From assembly GCF_023502205.1 (NCBI RefSeq), contig NZ_JAMFLG010000043.1, forward strand, positions 1 to 37,781: 37,781 nucleotides of DNA, given 5' to 3'. This DNA is from Aquiflexum sp. TKW24L (GTDB lineage: Bacteria > Bacteroidota > Bacteroidia > Cytophagales > Cyclobacteriaceae). A program made the position numbers and the translations under genes. Of this stretch, positions 21,996 through 31,360 are shown piece after piece. Under the pieces are notes generated by a model that saw nothing but the letters and a program-made list of their open reading frames with translations, was not told the DNA's origin and did no database searches. Every line of letters starts with the position of its first letter. Position 1 is the first letter of the stretch.

Positions 21996-24335
21996 ATGAA
22001 ACAAATACCGATAAAAACCATCGCCCTCATTGCTGTAACAGTCTTGCTTTTGTCCTGTGAAAAAAATGTGGTGGAAGAAACCCAAATTGATGAAAATATC
22101 ACCCTACTCACCCAATCAAAAGGTGTAAAACTCGGTTATTCCAAATCTTCCGGAGTCAATATTCTTGAAAAAAACGGATTGAAATTCAAGGACCTGAATA
22201 AGAACGGAGAACTTGACAAATACGAAGACTGGAGACTTTCCTTTGAGGAAAGAGCAACAGACTTGGCCTCCAAGTTGTCGGTTGAACAAATAGCGGGATT
22301 GATGCTCTACAGTTCCCATCAGGCGATTCCAGCCGCTCCCGCAGGATTTGGCGCGGGGACGTATGAGGGCAAACCATTTCCTGAGAGCGGTATGCCTTCT
22401 TCCTCGCTTTCAGACCAACAAAAGAAGTTTTTGACAGAAGACAATCTCAGGCATGTCCTGATCACCAGGGTAGAAAGCCCCGAAGTAGCTGCCCAATGGA
22501 ACAACAATGCCCAAGCTTACGTCGAAGGTTTGGGTCTAGGGATTCCGACCAATAACAGTTCAGACCCAAGACATAGCCCAATCGCAAGTACTGAATACAA
22601 TGCAGGCGCAGGAGGAAATATCTCCATGTGGCCGGAAGCGCTTGGATTGGCGGCAACTTTTGATCCTGCTTTGGTGCAAAGGTTTGGAGAAGTAGCTTCA
22701 ATAGAATACCGAGCATTGGGAGTGACGACTGCCCTTTCTCCACAGATTGATTTGGGAACCGAACCTAGGTGGAACAGACTGAAAGGTACTTTTGGAGAAG
22801 ATTCAAGACTTTCCGCTGATATGGCAAGAGGATATGTGGATGGGTTTCAAACCTCTGCACCTGAATTTGAAATCTCGAATGGGTGGGGTTTTCAAAGCGT
22901 CAATGCTATGGTCAAACACTGGCCAAGTGGCGGACCTGAAGAAGGCGGAAGGGATGGACATTTCGCTTATGGAAAGTTTGCTGTGTATCCTGGGAACAAC
23001 TTCGAAGAGCATTTGGTACCCTTCACAGAAGGAGCATTTAAGTTGAGCGGAAAAACCAAGTCTGCCTCAGCGGTCATGCCCTACTACACCATTTCTTATG
23101 GGCAGGATAGTAAAAATGGAGAAAATGTAGCCAATGCCTACAGCGAATACCTCATCACCGATTTGTTGAGAGGAAAATATGGGTATGAAGGTGTGGTTTG
23201 TACCGATTGGGGAGTGACGGGCAATGAAAGAGACAATGTGGAAGTGTTCGCTGGGAAACCTTGGGGCATGGAAACTGCCAGCATCGCGGAGAGACATTAC
23301 CGGGTCATCATGGCAGGTGCAGATCAGTTTGGCGGCAACAATGACATCAAACCTGTCTTGGAAGCCTACCAATTGGGTGTAAAAGAACACGGAGAAGAAT
23401 GGATGAGGGCAAGATTTGAAAAGTCAGCGGTGAGGTTATTGAGGAATATTTTCCAAGCAGGCTTATTTGAAAATCCTTACCTCGAAATCGCCCATACCAA
23501 GGAAACGGTCGGAAATTCGGCATATATGGAAGAAGGGTTTCAGGCGCAAGTCAAGTCAATCGTGATGTTGAAGAATAAAGAAAACGTTCTCCCTCTTGCC
23601 AAAAACAGCAAGGTTTACATCCCTAAGAAATTTATCCCTTCTACTACCAATTGGTTTGGAGTCAAAACTGAAGAAAAATGGGTAGATGCCATCAATCTAG
23701 AAATTGCCAAGAAATACTTTCAGGTTACCGAAAATCCCAACGAAGCTGATTTTGCTTTGGTCTTTATCAGCAATCCTGAATCAGGCACCGGCTATGACCC
23801 TGCTGACAGGATGAGTGGAGGCAATGGATATGTTCCCATCAGTCTCCAATATGGCACCTACACGGCAGCTACTGCGCGGGAACAAAGCATTGCGGCAGGA
23901 GATCCTGTGCTTGCGCCTCAGGTTACCAACAGGTCTTATAAAAACAAAACCATCACAGCTTCCAACCTGAAAGACCTTCAAAACATCATGGATACTAAAA
24001 AAGCCATGAATGGAAAACCGGTGGTAACGATCATTTCGGTCTCCAATCCTATGGTTTTTTCAGAATTTGAAAAAGAAGTTCAGGGTATCGTCCTGCATTT
24101 CAATGTTCAGGATCAGGCTATTTTGGATATTTTATCCGGCACCGCAGAACCAAGCGGATTATTACCCGTGCAAATGCCTGCCAATATGGAAACTGTAGAA
24201 AGCCAATTTGAAGATGTCGCCCATGATATGGATTGTCATGTGGATGAGGCAGGCAATACCTATGATTTCGCTTTTGGGTTAAATTGGAAAGGGGTAATCA
24301 AAGACTCGCGAACAGAAAAGTATCAGAAAAAATAA
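21996..24335 (+). CDS. Glycoside hydrolase family 3 lipoprotein
   Basis: A 779-residue GH3 enzyme (beta-glucosidase-like) anchored as a lipoprotein: MKQIPIKTIALIAVTVLLLSC, Cys21. The GH3 N-terminal barrel shows LSPQIDLGTEPRWNRLKGTF, GEDSRLSADMARGYVDGFQ and VKHWPSGG. The nucleophile is probably Asp404 in GVVCTDWGV. The C-terminal GH3 domain begins near ARFEKSAVRLLRNIFQAGLF and carries VKSIVMLKNKENVLPLAK. The start at 21996 begins the signal peptide; a TTG-initiated frame from 21927 adds a hydrophobic but unneeded stretch. It is divergent from the ThuA fusion gene, about 200 bases apart, so both may respond to the same glycoside. The substrate cannot be read from sequence. Confidence 0.88.
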   Translation: MKQIPIKTIALIAVTVLLLSCEKNVVEETQIDENITLLTQSKGVKLGYSKSSGVNILEKNGLKFKDLNKNGELDKYEDWRLSFEERATDLASKLSVEQIAGLMLYSSHQAIPAAPAGFGAGTYEGKPFPESGMPSSSLSDQQKKFLTEDNLRHVLITRVESPEVAAQWNNNAQAYVEGLGLGIPTNNSSDPRHSPIASTEYNAGAGGNISMWPEALGLAATFDPALVQRFGEVASIEYRALGVTTALSPQIDLGTEPRWNRLKGTFGEDSRLSADMARGYVDGFQTSAPEFEISNGWGFQSVNAMVKHWPSGGPEEGGRDGHFAYGKFAVYPGNNFEEHLVPFTEGAFKLSGKTKSASAVMPYYTISYGQDSKNGENVANAYSEYLITDLLRGKYGYEGVVCTDWGVTGNERDNVEVFAGKPWGMETASIAERHYRVIMAGADQFGGNNDIKPVLEAYQLGVKEHGEEWMRARFEKSAVRLLRNIFQAGLFENPYLEIAHTKETVGNSAYMEEGFQAQVKSIVMLKNKENVLPLAKNSKVYIPKKFIPSTTNWFGVKTEEKWVDAINLEIAKKYFQVTENPNEADFALVFISNPESGTGYDPADRMSGGNGYVPISLQYGTYTAATAREQSIAAGDPVLAPQVTNRSYKNKTITASNLKDLQNIMDTKKAMNGKPVVTIISVSNPMVFSEFEKEVQGIVLHFNVQDQAILDILSGTAEPSGLLPVQMPANMETVESQFEDVAHDMDCHVDEAGNTYDFAFGLNWKGVIKDSRTEKYQKK

Positions 24336-24354
24336 ATAGCCCTAAGGACAGAAA

Positions 24355-24588
24355 TCAAGAACCACAGTCAAAAGTCTCATAGTCTTCTTTGAAAACTGAC
24401 TTTAATCTACCCTCTCCATCTCGGTAGGTGATGGTCCCTGTTCTTGTATTCTGCCTGATGTCTTGACTCATTTCGATGGTTGTTCCATCTTTCAGAAGGA
24501 CAGTACAGGTTTCTGAGATTTCTTCGATATCGGATATACAACTTCCCAATCCCAAGATCAGGATGGATGCAAAAAAGATTTTTTTCAT
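24355..24588 (-). CDS. Small lipoprotein of unknown function
   Basis: A 77-residue lipoprotein: MKKIFFASILILGLGSC with lipobox Cys17, then about 60 residues with SETCTVLLKDGTTIEMSQD and a YETFDCGS end. Two further cysteines (TCTV and FDCG) could form a disulfide in the periplasm. The start at 24588 is chosen for the signal sequence; nine residues upstream in frame do not look like part of it. It converges with the GH3 gene, with 19 bases between them. No family recognised. Confidence 0.65.
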   Translation of the reverse strand: MKKIFFASILILGLGSCISDIEEISETCTVLLKDGTTIEMSQDIRQNTRTGTITYRDGEGRLKSVFKEDYETFDCGS

Positions 24589-24696
24589 GGGTGATGATTT
24601 TGCGATAAAAATCAAAATTACAATTTTGTAGCAAAATGCAAGAGGGATTGGATTATTCTTTATAGAATCATTTTTGAGGGTAAAGAGGTAAAAGAA

Positions 24697-24722
24697 AAAA
24701 GGCCGATTTTGTCGGCCCTTTT
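24697..24722 (-). terminator. Terminator after pgk
   Basis: On the minus strand, a stem of GGGCCGA and TCGGCC type with a short AAAA-containing loop is followed by CCTTTTTTCTTTT. It lies 37 bases past the pgk stop codon. Confidence 0.82.
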
Positions 24723-24758
24723 ATCGTAATCTATTCACATACTTTCAATTAACTCATA

Positions 24759-25958
24759 TCATGGCATCAATGCCGCCACTCCAGGCAATACCTTGCCTTC
24801 CATGTGCTCTAACAATGCACCGCCACCGGTAGACACATAGGATACCTTCTCTCCAAAACCGAATTTGTTAACAGCCGCGGCAGAGTCACCTCCTCCGATA
24901 AGGGAAAATGCTCCTGCTTCAGTAGCATCAGCGATAGCTTGGGCCACCGACACAGTCCCATGAAGGAAGCTGCTCATTTCAAAAACACCCATTGGGCCGT
25001 TCCAAAGAATGGTTTTAGAGTTTTTGATGACCTCACCAAACAATTTTCTTGTCTCGGGTCCGATATCCAATCCCATCCAATTGTCAGGAATTTCTCCGGC
25101 TTTGGCCAAACCCTGCTCCGCATCATTGGCAAAAGCCTTTGAAGTAACAGTATCCAATGGAAGAATGATCTTCACTCCTTTTAGTTCTGCTTTTTTCATC
25201 AGCTCCAGCACATAATCCAACTTGTCAGGTTCACAAAGAGAATCTCCGATTTTACCTCCTTTTGCTTTAGAAAATGTATAGGACATACCGCCTCCGATGA
25301 TGAGGTTATCCACTTTATCCAATAACTTTTCGATGATCAGAATCTTATCAGAAATCTTTGCACCGCCCATGATGGCAGTATAAGGTCTCTCGGGATTTTC
25401 AAGGACTTTATCAGAATTGTTAAGTTCTGAAATCATCAGGTAACCGGCTGCTTTGGTATTGAAAAATTTGGCAATCACAGCCGTAGATGCATGCGCACGG
25501 TGGGCGGTACCAAAAGCATCGTTGACATACACATCACCCAATTTGGAAAGCTTCTCTGCAAAAGCTTCGTCTCCTTTTTCCTCTTCTTTGTAAAACCTGA
25601 GGTTTTCAAGCAAAAGCACTTCTCCAGGTTTCAATCCTGAGGCTAGATTTTTGGCTTCTTCTCCAATACAATCGGGCGCAAATTTTACAGAATGCCCCAG
25701 CAATTTTTGAAGGTTGTTGATGACATGTTTCAAAGAATATTTCTCCACAGGCCCATCTTTTGGCCTTCCGAGGTGGGACATCAGAATCACTGAACCGCCG
25801 TCTTTCAATATTTTCTCGATCGTGGGTATGGCAGCGCTGATGCGAGTATCGTCTGATACATTTTGGTGCTCATCCAAAGGGACATTGAAATCTACTCTGA
25901 CAAGGGCTTTTTTACCCTTAAAATCAATATTGTCCACACTTTTGATTCTGTTGTTCAT
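24759..25958 (-). CDS. pgk: Phosphoglycerate kinase
   Basis: A 399-residue glycolytic enzyme transferring phosphate from 1,3-bisphosphoglycerate to ADP. All family motifs are present: RVDFNVPLD near residue 22 (substrate arginine and aspartate), [60 protein letters not shown] and GGGDSAAA near the C-terminus. Length is normal. It stands as its own unit with a strong terminator. Confidence 0.97.
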   Translation of the reverse strand: MNNRIKSVDNIDFKGKKALVRVDFNVPLDEHQNVSDDTRISAAIPTIEKILKDGGSVILMSHLGRPKDGPVEKYSLKHVINNLQKLLGHSVKFAPDCIGEEAKNLASGLKPGEVLLLENLRFYKEEEKGDEAFAEKLSKLGDVYVNDAFGTAHRAHASTAVIAKFFNTKAAGYLMISELNNSDKVLENPERPYTAIMGGAKISDKILIIEKLLDKVDNLIIGGGMSYTFSKAKGGKIGDSLCEPDKLDYVLELMKKAELKGVKIILPLDTVTSKAFANDAEQGLAKAGEIPDNWMGLDIGPETRKLFGEVIKNSKTILWNGPMGVFEMSSFLHGTVSVAQAIADATEAGAFSLIGGGDSAAAVNKFGFGEKVSYVSTGGGALLEHMEGKVLPGVAALMP

Positions 25959-25991
25959 GATTATTGTTGTTTAAAAGGTTTGAAGATGTAA

Positions 25992-26022
25992 GGAAGTGGG
26001 AAGTTTGGAAGTGGGAAGTTGG
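25992..26022 (+). repeat. GGAAGTGGGAAGTT tandem repeat
   Basis: GGAAGTGGGAAGTTT is followed directly by GGAAGTGGGAAGTTGG, two copies of a 15-base unit. It lies in the 171-base gap between pgk and the Sua5 gene and belongs to the class also seen at 11968 and 10465. Confidence 0.7.
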
Positions 26023-26075
26023 ATTTTAGTTTTGACTTTTCATTTCATAAAGAAATTTCAATTCTGATATTGGAA

Positions 26076-26135
26076 ACTGATCACTGCCACTAATCACCTT
26101 TGACTGAATACTGACCACTGAAAAACTGCCTACTG
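26076..26135 (+). repeat. Degenerate ACTGA(C/T)CACTG micro-repeat
   Basis: Units such as ACTGATCACTG, GACTGAATACTG, ACCACTGAAAAACTG and CCTACTG follow each other. This is a degenerate array with a period of about 7 that reaches the stop codon of the Sua5 gene. It is a different family from the GGAAGT arrays next to it. Confidence 0.55.
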
Positions 26136-27092
26136 TACAGCTGCTCTCCGAAGTCTGTCATTGATCGCCCTACCCAATCCCTCCTCGGGGAAAAGTTCTG
26201 CTAAAATTACGGAAACATCCATGGTATCCAAAGTCCGCATGGCTGCAAATAGATTTTTTGCCGCCTCATTCAAATCACCTCTTTGGCTCAATTGGATTTG
26301 TATTGCTTGGTCAAGGAATGGAAATTTTTGATGGAAAGACAAAACTGCGAAAGGAATTCCTTTTGTGGAATATTCCGAGATAAGTTCTTCTAATTTACCG
26401 AGAATAAATGGTTTTGTTGGAGAATAATGGCTCTTGAGCATTCCGGGAGATTTGGGATTTGAGCTCGAATGTGTCATCACTTTTACTTCACCCACCACCT
26501 CACGGATTGCATTCAGTTCCAATCCTCCCAAACGGTAAATGGTCACCTCTCCTTCTTCCATGCCCACTATCGTACTTTCCAATCCTACTTCACTGCTCCC
26601 CCCATCAAGGATATACGCGATTTTGTCTCCCAATTGGTCATTGACATGGCTTGCTTTGGTAGGACTGATGTAGCCAAATGGATTGGCGCTCGGTGCTGCC
26701 AAAGGGAAATCCAATTCTGACAGCAATTTATTGGTCAGTGGATGACTCGGTACCCTCACTGCCACAGTATCCAAACCGCTCGTAACCAAGTCCGGTACTA
26801 TTCCTTTTTTTGGCAAAAGTAAAGTCAATGGCCCGGGCCAAAATTTTGAAGCAAGTAGGTCCAAGGGAAAAGGGATTTGTGTAACAAACTCATGCACACG
26901 CTCCACGGAAGAAGTATGCAAGATCAGAGGATCAAAATCAGGTCGGTTTTTGGTGGCAAAAATCAGCGCAACCGCATCGGGATTGAGGGCATTGCCGGCC
27001 AATCCATAAACCGTTTCGGTTGGGATTCCGACCAATTGACCTTGTTGGAGCAAAGTTTTTGCTTCCGATATGTCCTTACCGATTATGGCCAT
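26130..27092 (-). CDS. L-threonylcarbamoyladenylate synthase (Sua5 type)
   Basis: A 320-residue Sua5/YrdC enzyme that makes threonylcarbamoyl-AMP for the t6A37 modification of ANN-decoding tRNAs. The YrdC domain at about 8-195 has the KR..-like TETVYGLAGNALNP and FATKNRPDFDPLILH segments and FPLAAPSANPFGYISPT. Residues about 215-320 form the smaller Sua5-type domain (SPGMLKSHYSPTKPF), absent from the short TsaC form. Its start overlaps the stop of the upstream TPR gene by one base. Confidence 0.93.
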   Translation of the reverse strand: MAIIGKDISEAKTLLQQGQLVGIPTETVYGLAGNALNPDAVALIFATKNRPDFDPLILHTSSVERVHEFVTQIPFPLDLLASKFWPGPLTLLLPKKGIVPDLVTSGLDTVAVRVPSHPLTNKLLSELDFPLAAPSANPFGYISPTKASHVNDQLGDKIAYILDGGSSEVGLESTIVGMEEGEVTIYRLGGLELNAIREVVGEVKVMTHSSSNPKSPGMLKSHYSPTKPFILGKLEELISEYSTKGIPFAVLSFHQKFPFLDQAIQIQLSQRGDLNEAAKNLFAAMRTLDTMDVSVILAELFPEEGLGRAINDRLRRAAVQ

Positions 27093-27802
27093 TATTCTTT
27101 ACAAAAATCGTCTATCCAAGTTTTTGCCTCCCCATATCCAAGGCTCAAGGCAAGTTTGAGATTGGCACAACCGTCTTCTTTCTGACCGAATGCACTCATC
27201 TGAGTCACACCCAAAAGGTAATAAGCCGCTCCGTTTTGCTTATCAAGGTTGACAGTATTGATCAGGGAGTTGATTGCTGACACAGGGTCATTGTTGCCAA
27301 GCTGTGCTTTAGCTTTATTGAATTGCGCCAAGGCATTGTTTGGATCGGCCTGAAGCGACACATCAAAATCGAAGATGGCATCTTCATATTGTTCCAAAGC
27401 CAACAAAGCAAGCCCTCTGTTATAGTAAATGTCGTTTTGTTTTGTATCGAGACCATTGGCGGTATTGTAATCCAAAAGTGCCTCTTTGTATGATTTTTTC
27501 TCCAAATGGGCATTGCCTCTGTTGAAGTAAGGTTTGTAGGAAGTAGAATCCACGGCTATGGAAGCCGAAAAAGAGGTAATGGCCTCATCATATTTCTTTT
27601 GCTGAAAAAGTGCAACACCCTTGGCATTTAGCGCAGCTGTATTCGACGGATTTTTTTCGATGGTCCTGTCAAAGAACTCAATGGCTTTGTCGTACTGCTC
27701 GGTTTCCATCATTTTGATTCCCTCATCAAAGAGCTCTTGCTCGGAAGGACTACAGGACCAAAATGTGATAATGGCCATCAGCCACAGGAGATTTTTTTTC
27801 AC
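27092..27802 (-). CDS. TPR-repeat lipoprotein
   Basis: A 236-residue lipoprotein (MKKNLLWLMAIITFWSC, Cys17) made of about five tetratricopeptide repeats: ELFDEGIKMMETEQYDKAIE, AALNAKGVALFQQKKYDEAI, KPYFNRGNAHLEKKSYKEAL, DIYYNRGLALLALEQYEDAI and NALAQFNKAKAQLGN. It ends with a GYGEAKTWIDDFC segment. TPR lipoproteins act as scaffolds for envelope complexes; no specific partner is evident. It is translationally linked to the Sua5 gene by a one-base overlap. Confidence 0.88.
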   Translation of the reverse strand: MKKNLLWLMAIITFWSCSPSEQELFDEGIKMMETEQYDKAIEFFDRTIEKNPSNTAALNAKGVALFQQKKYDEAITSFSASIAVDSTSYKPYFNRGNAHLEKKSYKEALLDYNTANGLDTKQNDIYYNRGLALLALEQYEDAIFDFDVSLQADPNNALAQFNKAKAQLGNNDPVSAINSLINTVNLDKQNGAAYYLLGVTQMSAFGQKEDGCANLKLALSLGYGEAKTWIDDFCKE

Positions 27803-27832
27803 GGTTGTTTAATTTTGGGCAAAGATAAAGAA

Positions 27833-28282
27833 TTATGCCTCTTTGGAAGATTCTCCCAACAATTTTGCAGCATAGTCTTTGGGCACCTGTACCGGACGCA
27901 TGGTTTTCATATCCACAAAAACCATGGTAGTAGATGATTGGGCAAAGATTTTATCTTCTCCGCTTTTTGACTTACCCATCAATACTTGTTCCAAGACAAA
28001 GGAAGTATTCCCGATTTTTGTACACCTCACAAAAGCTTCAGGTTTGTCGTCAGCATGGATTGGAATCCTAAAATCGATGTTGATATTGGCCACGACGGTG
28101 CCAGTTGTAAAAATATCCCATTCACACACCCGAAATAAAAATTCTGCCCTTGCATGCTCAAAGTAATTGAAATAGACGCCATTGTTGACATGCATATAAC
28201 CATCGATATCCGAAAAACGGACTTGGATCGGGATTGAAAAAGAAAAAGAGGACAGTACATCCTCTGGTTTATATTTATCCAT
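27833..28282 (-). CDS. Acyl-CoA thioesterase, 4HBT hotdog fold
   Basis: A 149-residue 4-hydroxybenzoyl-CoA thioesterase-family protein. The helix and strand IQVRFSDIDGYMHVNNGVYF holds the catalytic Asp (SDID) and the HVNN turn, followed by NYFEHARAEFLF. It likely hydrolyses short or medium acyl-CoA in the cytoplasm. The ATG at 28282 is chosen; a GTG at 28306 overlapping the stop of the upstream Nudix gene would add eight residues and cannot be excluded. It is the last gene of a leftward run. Confidence 0.85.
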   Translation of the reverse strand: MDKYKPEDVLSSFSFSIPIQVRFSDIDGYMHVNNGVYFNYFEHARAEFLFRVCEWDIFTTGTVVANINIDFRIPIHADDKPEAFVRCTKIGNTSFVLEQVLMGKSKSGEDKIFAQSSTTMVFVDMKTMRPVQVPKDYAAKLLGESSKEA

Positions 28283-28302
28283 GGCGTTGATTCTTTGATG
28301 GA

Positions 28303-28854
28303 TCACATCAAAATTTCTGATTTGGAGGTTTTTTCCAACATCCTCAATATCGATGGATTGGGACCAACCATATCCTCCACTGCATCAAACTGTATCCAGG
28401 CAAGGTCTTTACTTTCCGCTGAAATCTGCAAAGGCTCATTCATTTCAGCCTCAAACAAAAAACGCACATCATAATGAAAATGCTCAGGAACATCGCCTCT
28501 CTGAGGAATCGTATGCCTGTCGATGTCAAAAATCCTTGAATCCACGATCCTCAATGAGGTCAATCCGCTTTCTTCCTGCGCTTCTGCCATGGCCACTTCT
28601 AGCAGGTTTTCATGTCCATCGGCATGGCCTCCGAGCTGTAGCCATTTGTTCAGTTTACGGTGCAAAGTCAACAAAGTATGCGTTCTTCTCTTATTGACAA
28701 TCCATGCCGAACCTGTAAAATGTCCCTCCCGCCTTTCTCTGACGTAAGCATTGTCATCGAAAGTCAGTTCAATGAAATCATCCACGAATGAGGATTCATC
28801 TTCAAAGGGTGTTCTATAATTTTCAAGGTTTTCTCTAAGTGATTTTCGGTCCAT
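28303..28854 (-). CDS. Nudix hydrolase-like protein
   Basis: A 183-residue protein with a Nudix fold. The Nudix box lies in GGHADGHENLLEVAMAEAQEESGL: the G-x5-E and EE-x-G parts fit the consensus, but the usual REUXEE arginine is replaced by alanine (AEAQEE). Relatives with this box cleave nucleoside diphosphate derivatives such as sugar or base-damaged nucleotides. The start at 28854 (MDRKSLREN) nearly abuts the stop of the upstream gene at 28856; an in-frame ATG at 28896 lies inside that gene. Substrate unknown. Confidence 0.85.
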   Translation of the reverse strand: MDRKSLRENLENYRTPFEDESSFVDDFIELTFDDNAYVRERREGHFTGSAWIVNKRRTHTLLTLHRKLNKWLQLGGHADGHENLLEVAMAEAQEESGLTSLRIVDSRIFDIDRHTIPQRGDVPEHFHYDVRFLFEAEMNEPLQISAESKDLAWIQFDAVEDMVGPNPSILRMLEKTSKSEILM

Positions 28855-28855
28855 A

Positions 28856-29452
28856 CTAAGGGTAGATTTGAAATAAATCGTCGATAAACTGATCAAAGGG
28901 CTTGGCGTCTTGATACAAATGGTCTGAATAGACCGTGACCAAAACCTTTAGGAAGCTGGGTTTATCGTTGATATTGACCTTTTCGATGCTCACATTGCCA
29001 AACATCTGGTCAATTTTTTGGGAAAAATCAGTGCTACTCAGGGGTGGCTTGAAATACTGTTTTTCAGTAGTCCTGACATATTCCTGGATTTCTTCCATTT
29101 TTCTGTCCAGACTTACACGATGATATCCCAAATCTAACATTCGTCTGCCAAAAGCAAAGAAAAGATGAGAAAAAGTTTTTTCGTCCAAAGGGCTTTCAAA
29201 AGTCACGGCAAATCCATTGGCGTATGGAGAATTGAGGATATGGACTTCGGGCGAACCGGTAATTCCTGATTTTTTGAAATGGTAATTCTTATTGATAAGC
29301 TTCAGGATTGCTATCCCATCCTCTGATTCCATCCAGTTGGCGACCATGTCCTTTTCCTCTTCGGATTGGGAAAAATTCTCTTTCAGGTTCATGGGTGTTG
29401 ATTTTTTAGGAAATAACTTTCCCAAAACATCATCAATAAAAGAGGCCATCAA
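28856..29452 (-). CDS. Conserved-looking hypothetical protein next to recQ
   Basis: A 198-residue soluble, acidic protein without signal peptide or membrane segment. No family recognised. It reads as an N-terminal helical part with a charged linker (NFSQSEEEKDMVANWMESEDG), a central beta segment (SPEVHILNSPYANGFAVTFES), a helix (FSHLFFAFGRRMLDLGYHRVSLD) and a C-terminal IDQMFGNVSIEKVNIND segment. Its start overlaps the recQ stop by ATGA, and the Nudix gene starts right behind it. Function cannot be stated. Confidence 0.75.
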   Translation of the reverse strand: MMASFIDDVLGKLFPKKSTPMNLKENFSQSEEEKDMVANWMESEDGIAILKLINKNYHFKKSGITGSPEVHILNSPYANGFAVTFESPLDEKTFSHLFFAFGRRMLDLGYHRVSLDRKMEEIQEYVRTTEKQYFKPPLSSTDFSQKIDQMFGNVSIEKVNINDKPSFLKVLVTVYSDHLYQDAKPFDQFIDDLFQIYP

Positions 29453-31359
29453 TGTTTGATTTTGTAGGTTCCATTTGGTTCTGTGATGATCAAGCCCTCT
29501 TCCTCGAGCTCTCTCAAAATCCTGACTGTAAATGAATCGTTCTTCAGGCCGGGGATTTCATGGACTTGATGAAGGGAAAACAAGGTACCGGCACTTAAGG
29601 TTTGAATAATCTTTTTCCTGACTCTTTCCGATTCGGTGTCATGGTGTTTTCGGTTTTCCAGACAGACATCACAAATCCCGCAAAAATCATCTCCCTCTTC
29701 CCCAAAATAAGAGGATATCTGATTGGCCCGACAAAGGGAAACATTCTTGATATAACTAACCATCGATTTGGCTTTGGAGATTGCATTTTGCCTCCTTTCC
29801 TCAATTCTTTTGGCATTAAGTGGAAGCTTGCCCGCATCAAACCTCGCTGTCAGAAAAGTAATTTGGGGTTTGTCCTTTCTGGGATGATAAGCCAAAATCC
29901 CCACCTGATCCAAATATTCAAGTTGTTTGATCAGGTCGGACTCTTCCATGTTAGCATTTTTGGACACTTTGGATTCTTGGATTTTGAGGTATTCGACAAA
30001 AAGCTCCCCTCCATAGGTTCGCATTAAGACTTTGATCAATGGGTCCAATTTGGCATTGGCGATCTGAAATTCGTAGAGTTTGCTTTGGTCTACTAAAAAG
30101 TGGATTGTCGAAGGCGAGTAAAAACCTTCATTCAACTCCAAAAAACCTTCTTCTTGCAGGACCTTCAAGGCATTGTATGCCGTCAGCAAATCAAGCCCGT
30201 AAGTCGACGTAAAGGAAGACATGTCAAAATCGTAACTGACCATAAATCCGCTTCCCACCGCAATCCGGTATTGGTTAGCCAGACTTTGGTAAACCTTTTT
30301 CAGGAAATCAATCGGAGGATAAGCCATCGCGGCACGTTCTTCCAAGACCATCATATCCTGCTGATTCGTGAGTAAAACCCCATAAGCTTTGTGTTCATCC
30401 CGACCTGCACGGCCCGCTTCCTGATAGTAGTTTTCTAGGTTTTCGGGAAGGTCCATGTGGATGACAGACCTCACATCCGGCTTGTCGATACCCATCCCAA
30501 AAGCATTAGTGGCGACGATGACCCTGATTTGGTTTTTCTTCCATTCATTTTGCCGCTTGTCTCTCGTCTCGTTGTCAAGGCCGGCATGGTAAAAACTCGC
30601 CGATATCCCCATCTGATTGAGCACATTGGCGATATCCTTAGTACCCTTCCGGTTTCTGACATAAACTATGGACGAACCGGGTATTTTATTCAAAATATCA
30701 ATTGCTTTCTCCAGCTTGTTTTCCACCAATCGGACCGAATAGCTCAGGTTTTTGCGGGAAAAAGAACGGACAAAAACAGAAGGTTTTTTGAGCTCTAGCT
30801 TCTCGAGGATATCTGCCTTTACTTTCAAAGTAGCGGAAGCAGTCAGGGCGAGGCAAGGAACATTCGGGTGAAATTCACGGATCAGCGCAATCTCCAAATA
30901 AGGCGGTCTGAAATCGTATCCCCATTGGGAAATGCAATGCGCTTCATCGACAGCGATCAGGTTAACCTTCATTTTTTTGAAGCGCTCAATAAATATCTCG
31001 GTTTTGAGTCGCTCCGGGGAAACGTACAGGAATTTGTAATTACCGTAAATGCAGTTGTCCAAGATGGTGTCAATCTCTCTTTTGCCCATTCCCGAATAAA
31101 TCGCTGCAGCCAAAACCCCTTTTTTCCGGAGATTATCCACCTGATCTTTCATCAAGGCAATCAGCGGGCTTACCACCACACATATTCCGTCCATCGTCAA
31201 AGCCGGAACCTGAAAACAAATTGATTTTCCGCCACCTGTGGGCAAAAGTGCTAGTGTATCCTTTCCTTCCAAAACAGAAAGCACGATCTCCAACTGAACA
31301 GGACGGAAGTCACTGTATCCAAAAACCGTACTCAGAATATGGAAAGCCTTTTCTCTCAA
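29449..31359 (-). CDS. recQ: RecQ-family ATP-dependent DNA helicase
   Basis: A 636-residue superfamily 2 helicase, 3'-5', for recombination and repair. Visible: Walker A LALLPTGGGKSICFQ near residue 38, DEAH in AVDEAHCISQWGYDFRPPY, motif VI QEAGRAGRDE, and the zinc-binding RQC cysteines CRANQ, FCGICDVC near residue 575. A winged-helix-like tail (LHQVHEIPGLKNDSFTVRIL) closes the protein. No HRDC domain follows, so this is the short form. A longer second RecQ may exist elsewhere in the genome. Its stop overlaps the start of the next gene. Confidence 0.93.
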   Translation of the reverse strand: MREKAFHILSTVFGYSDFRPVQLEIVLSVLEGKDTLALLPTGGGKSICFQVPALTMDGICVVVSPLIALMKDQVDNLRKKGVLAAAIYSGMGKREIDTILDNCIYGNYKFLYVSPERLKTEIFIERFKKMKVNLIAVDEAHCISQWGYDFRPPYLEIALIREFHPNVPCLALTASATLKVKADILEKLELKKPSVFVRSFSRKNLSYSVRLVENKLEKAIDILNKIPGSSIVYVRNRKGTKDIANVLNQMGISASFYHAGLDNETRDKRQNEWKKNQIRVIVATNAFGMGIDKPDVRSVIHMDLPENLENYYQEAGRAGRDEHKAYGVLLTNQQDMMVLEERAAMAYPPIDFLKKVYQSLANQYRIAVGSGFMVSYDFDMSSFTSTYGLDLLTAYNALKVLQEEGFLELNEGFYSPSTIHFLVDQSKLYEFQIANAKLDPLIKVLMRTYGGELFVEYLKIQESKVSKNANMEESDLIKQLEYLDQVGILAYHPRKDKPQITFLTARFDAGKLPLNAKRIEERRQNAISKAKSMVSYIKNVSLCRANQISSYFGEEGDDFCGICDVCLENRKHHDTESERVRKKIIQTLSAGTLFSLHQVHEIPGLKNDSFTVRILRELEEEGLIITEPNGTYKIKH

Positions 31360-31360
31360 T

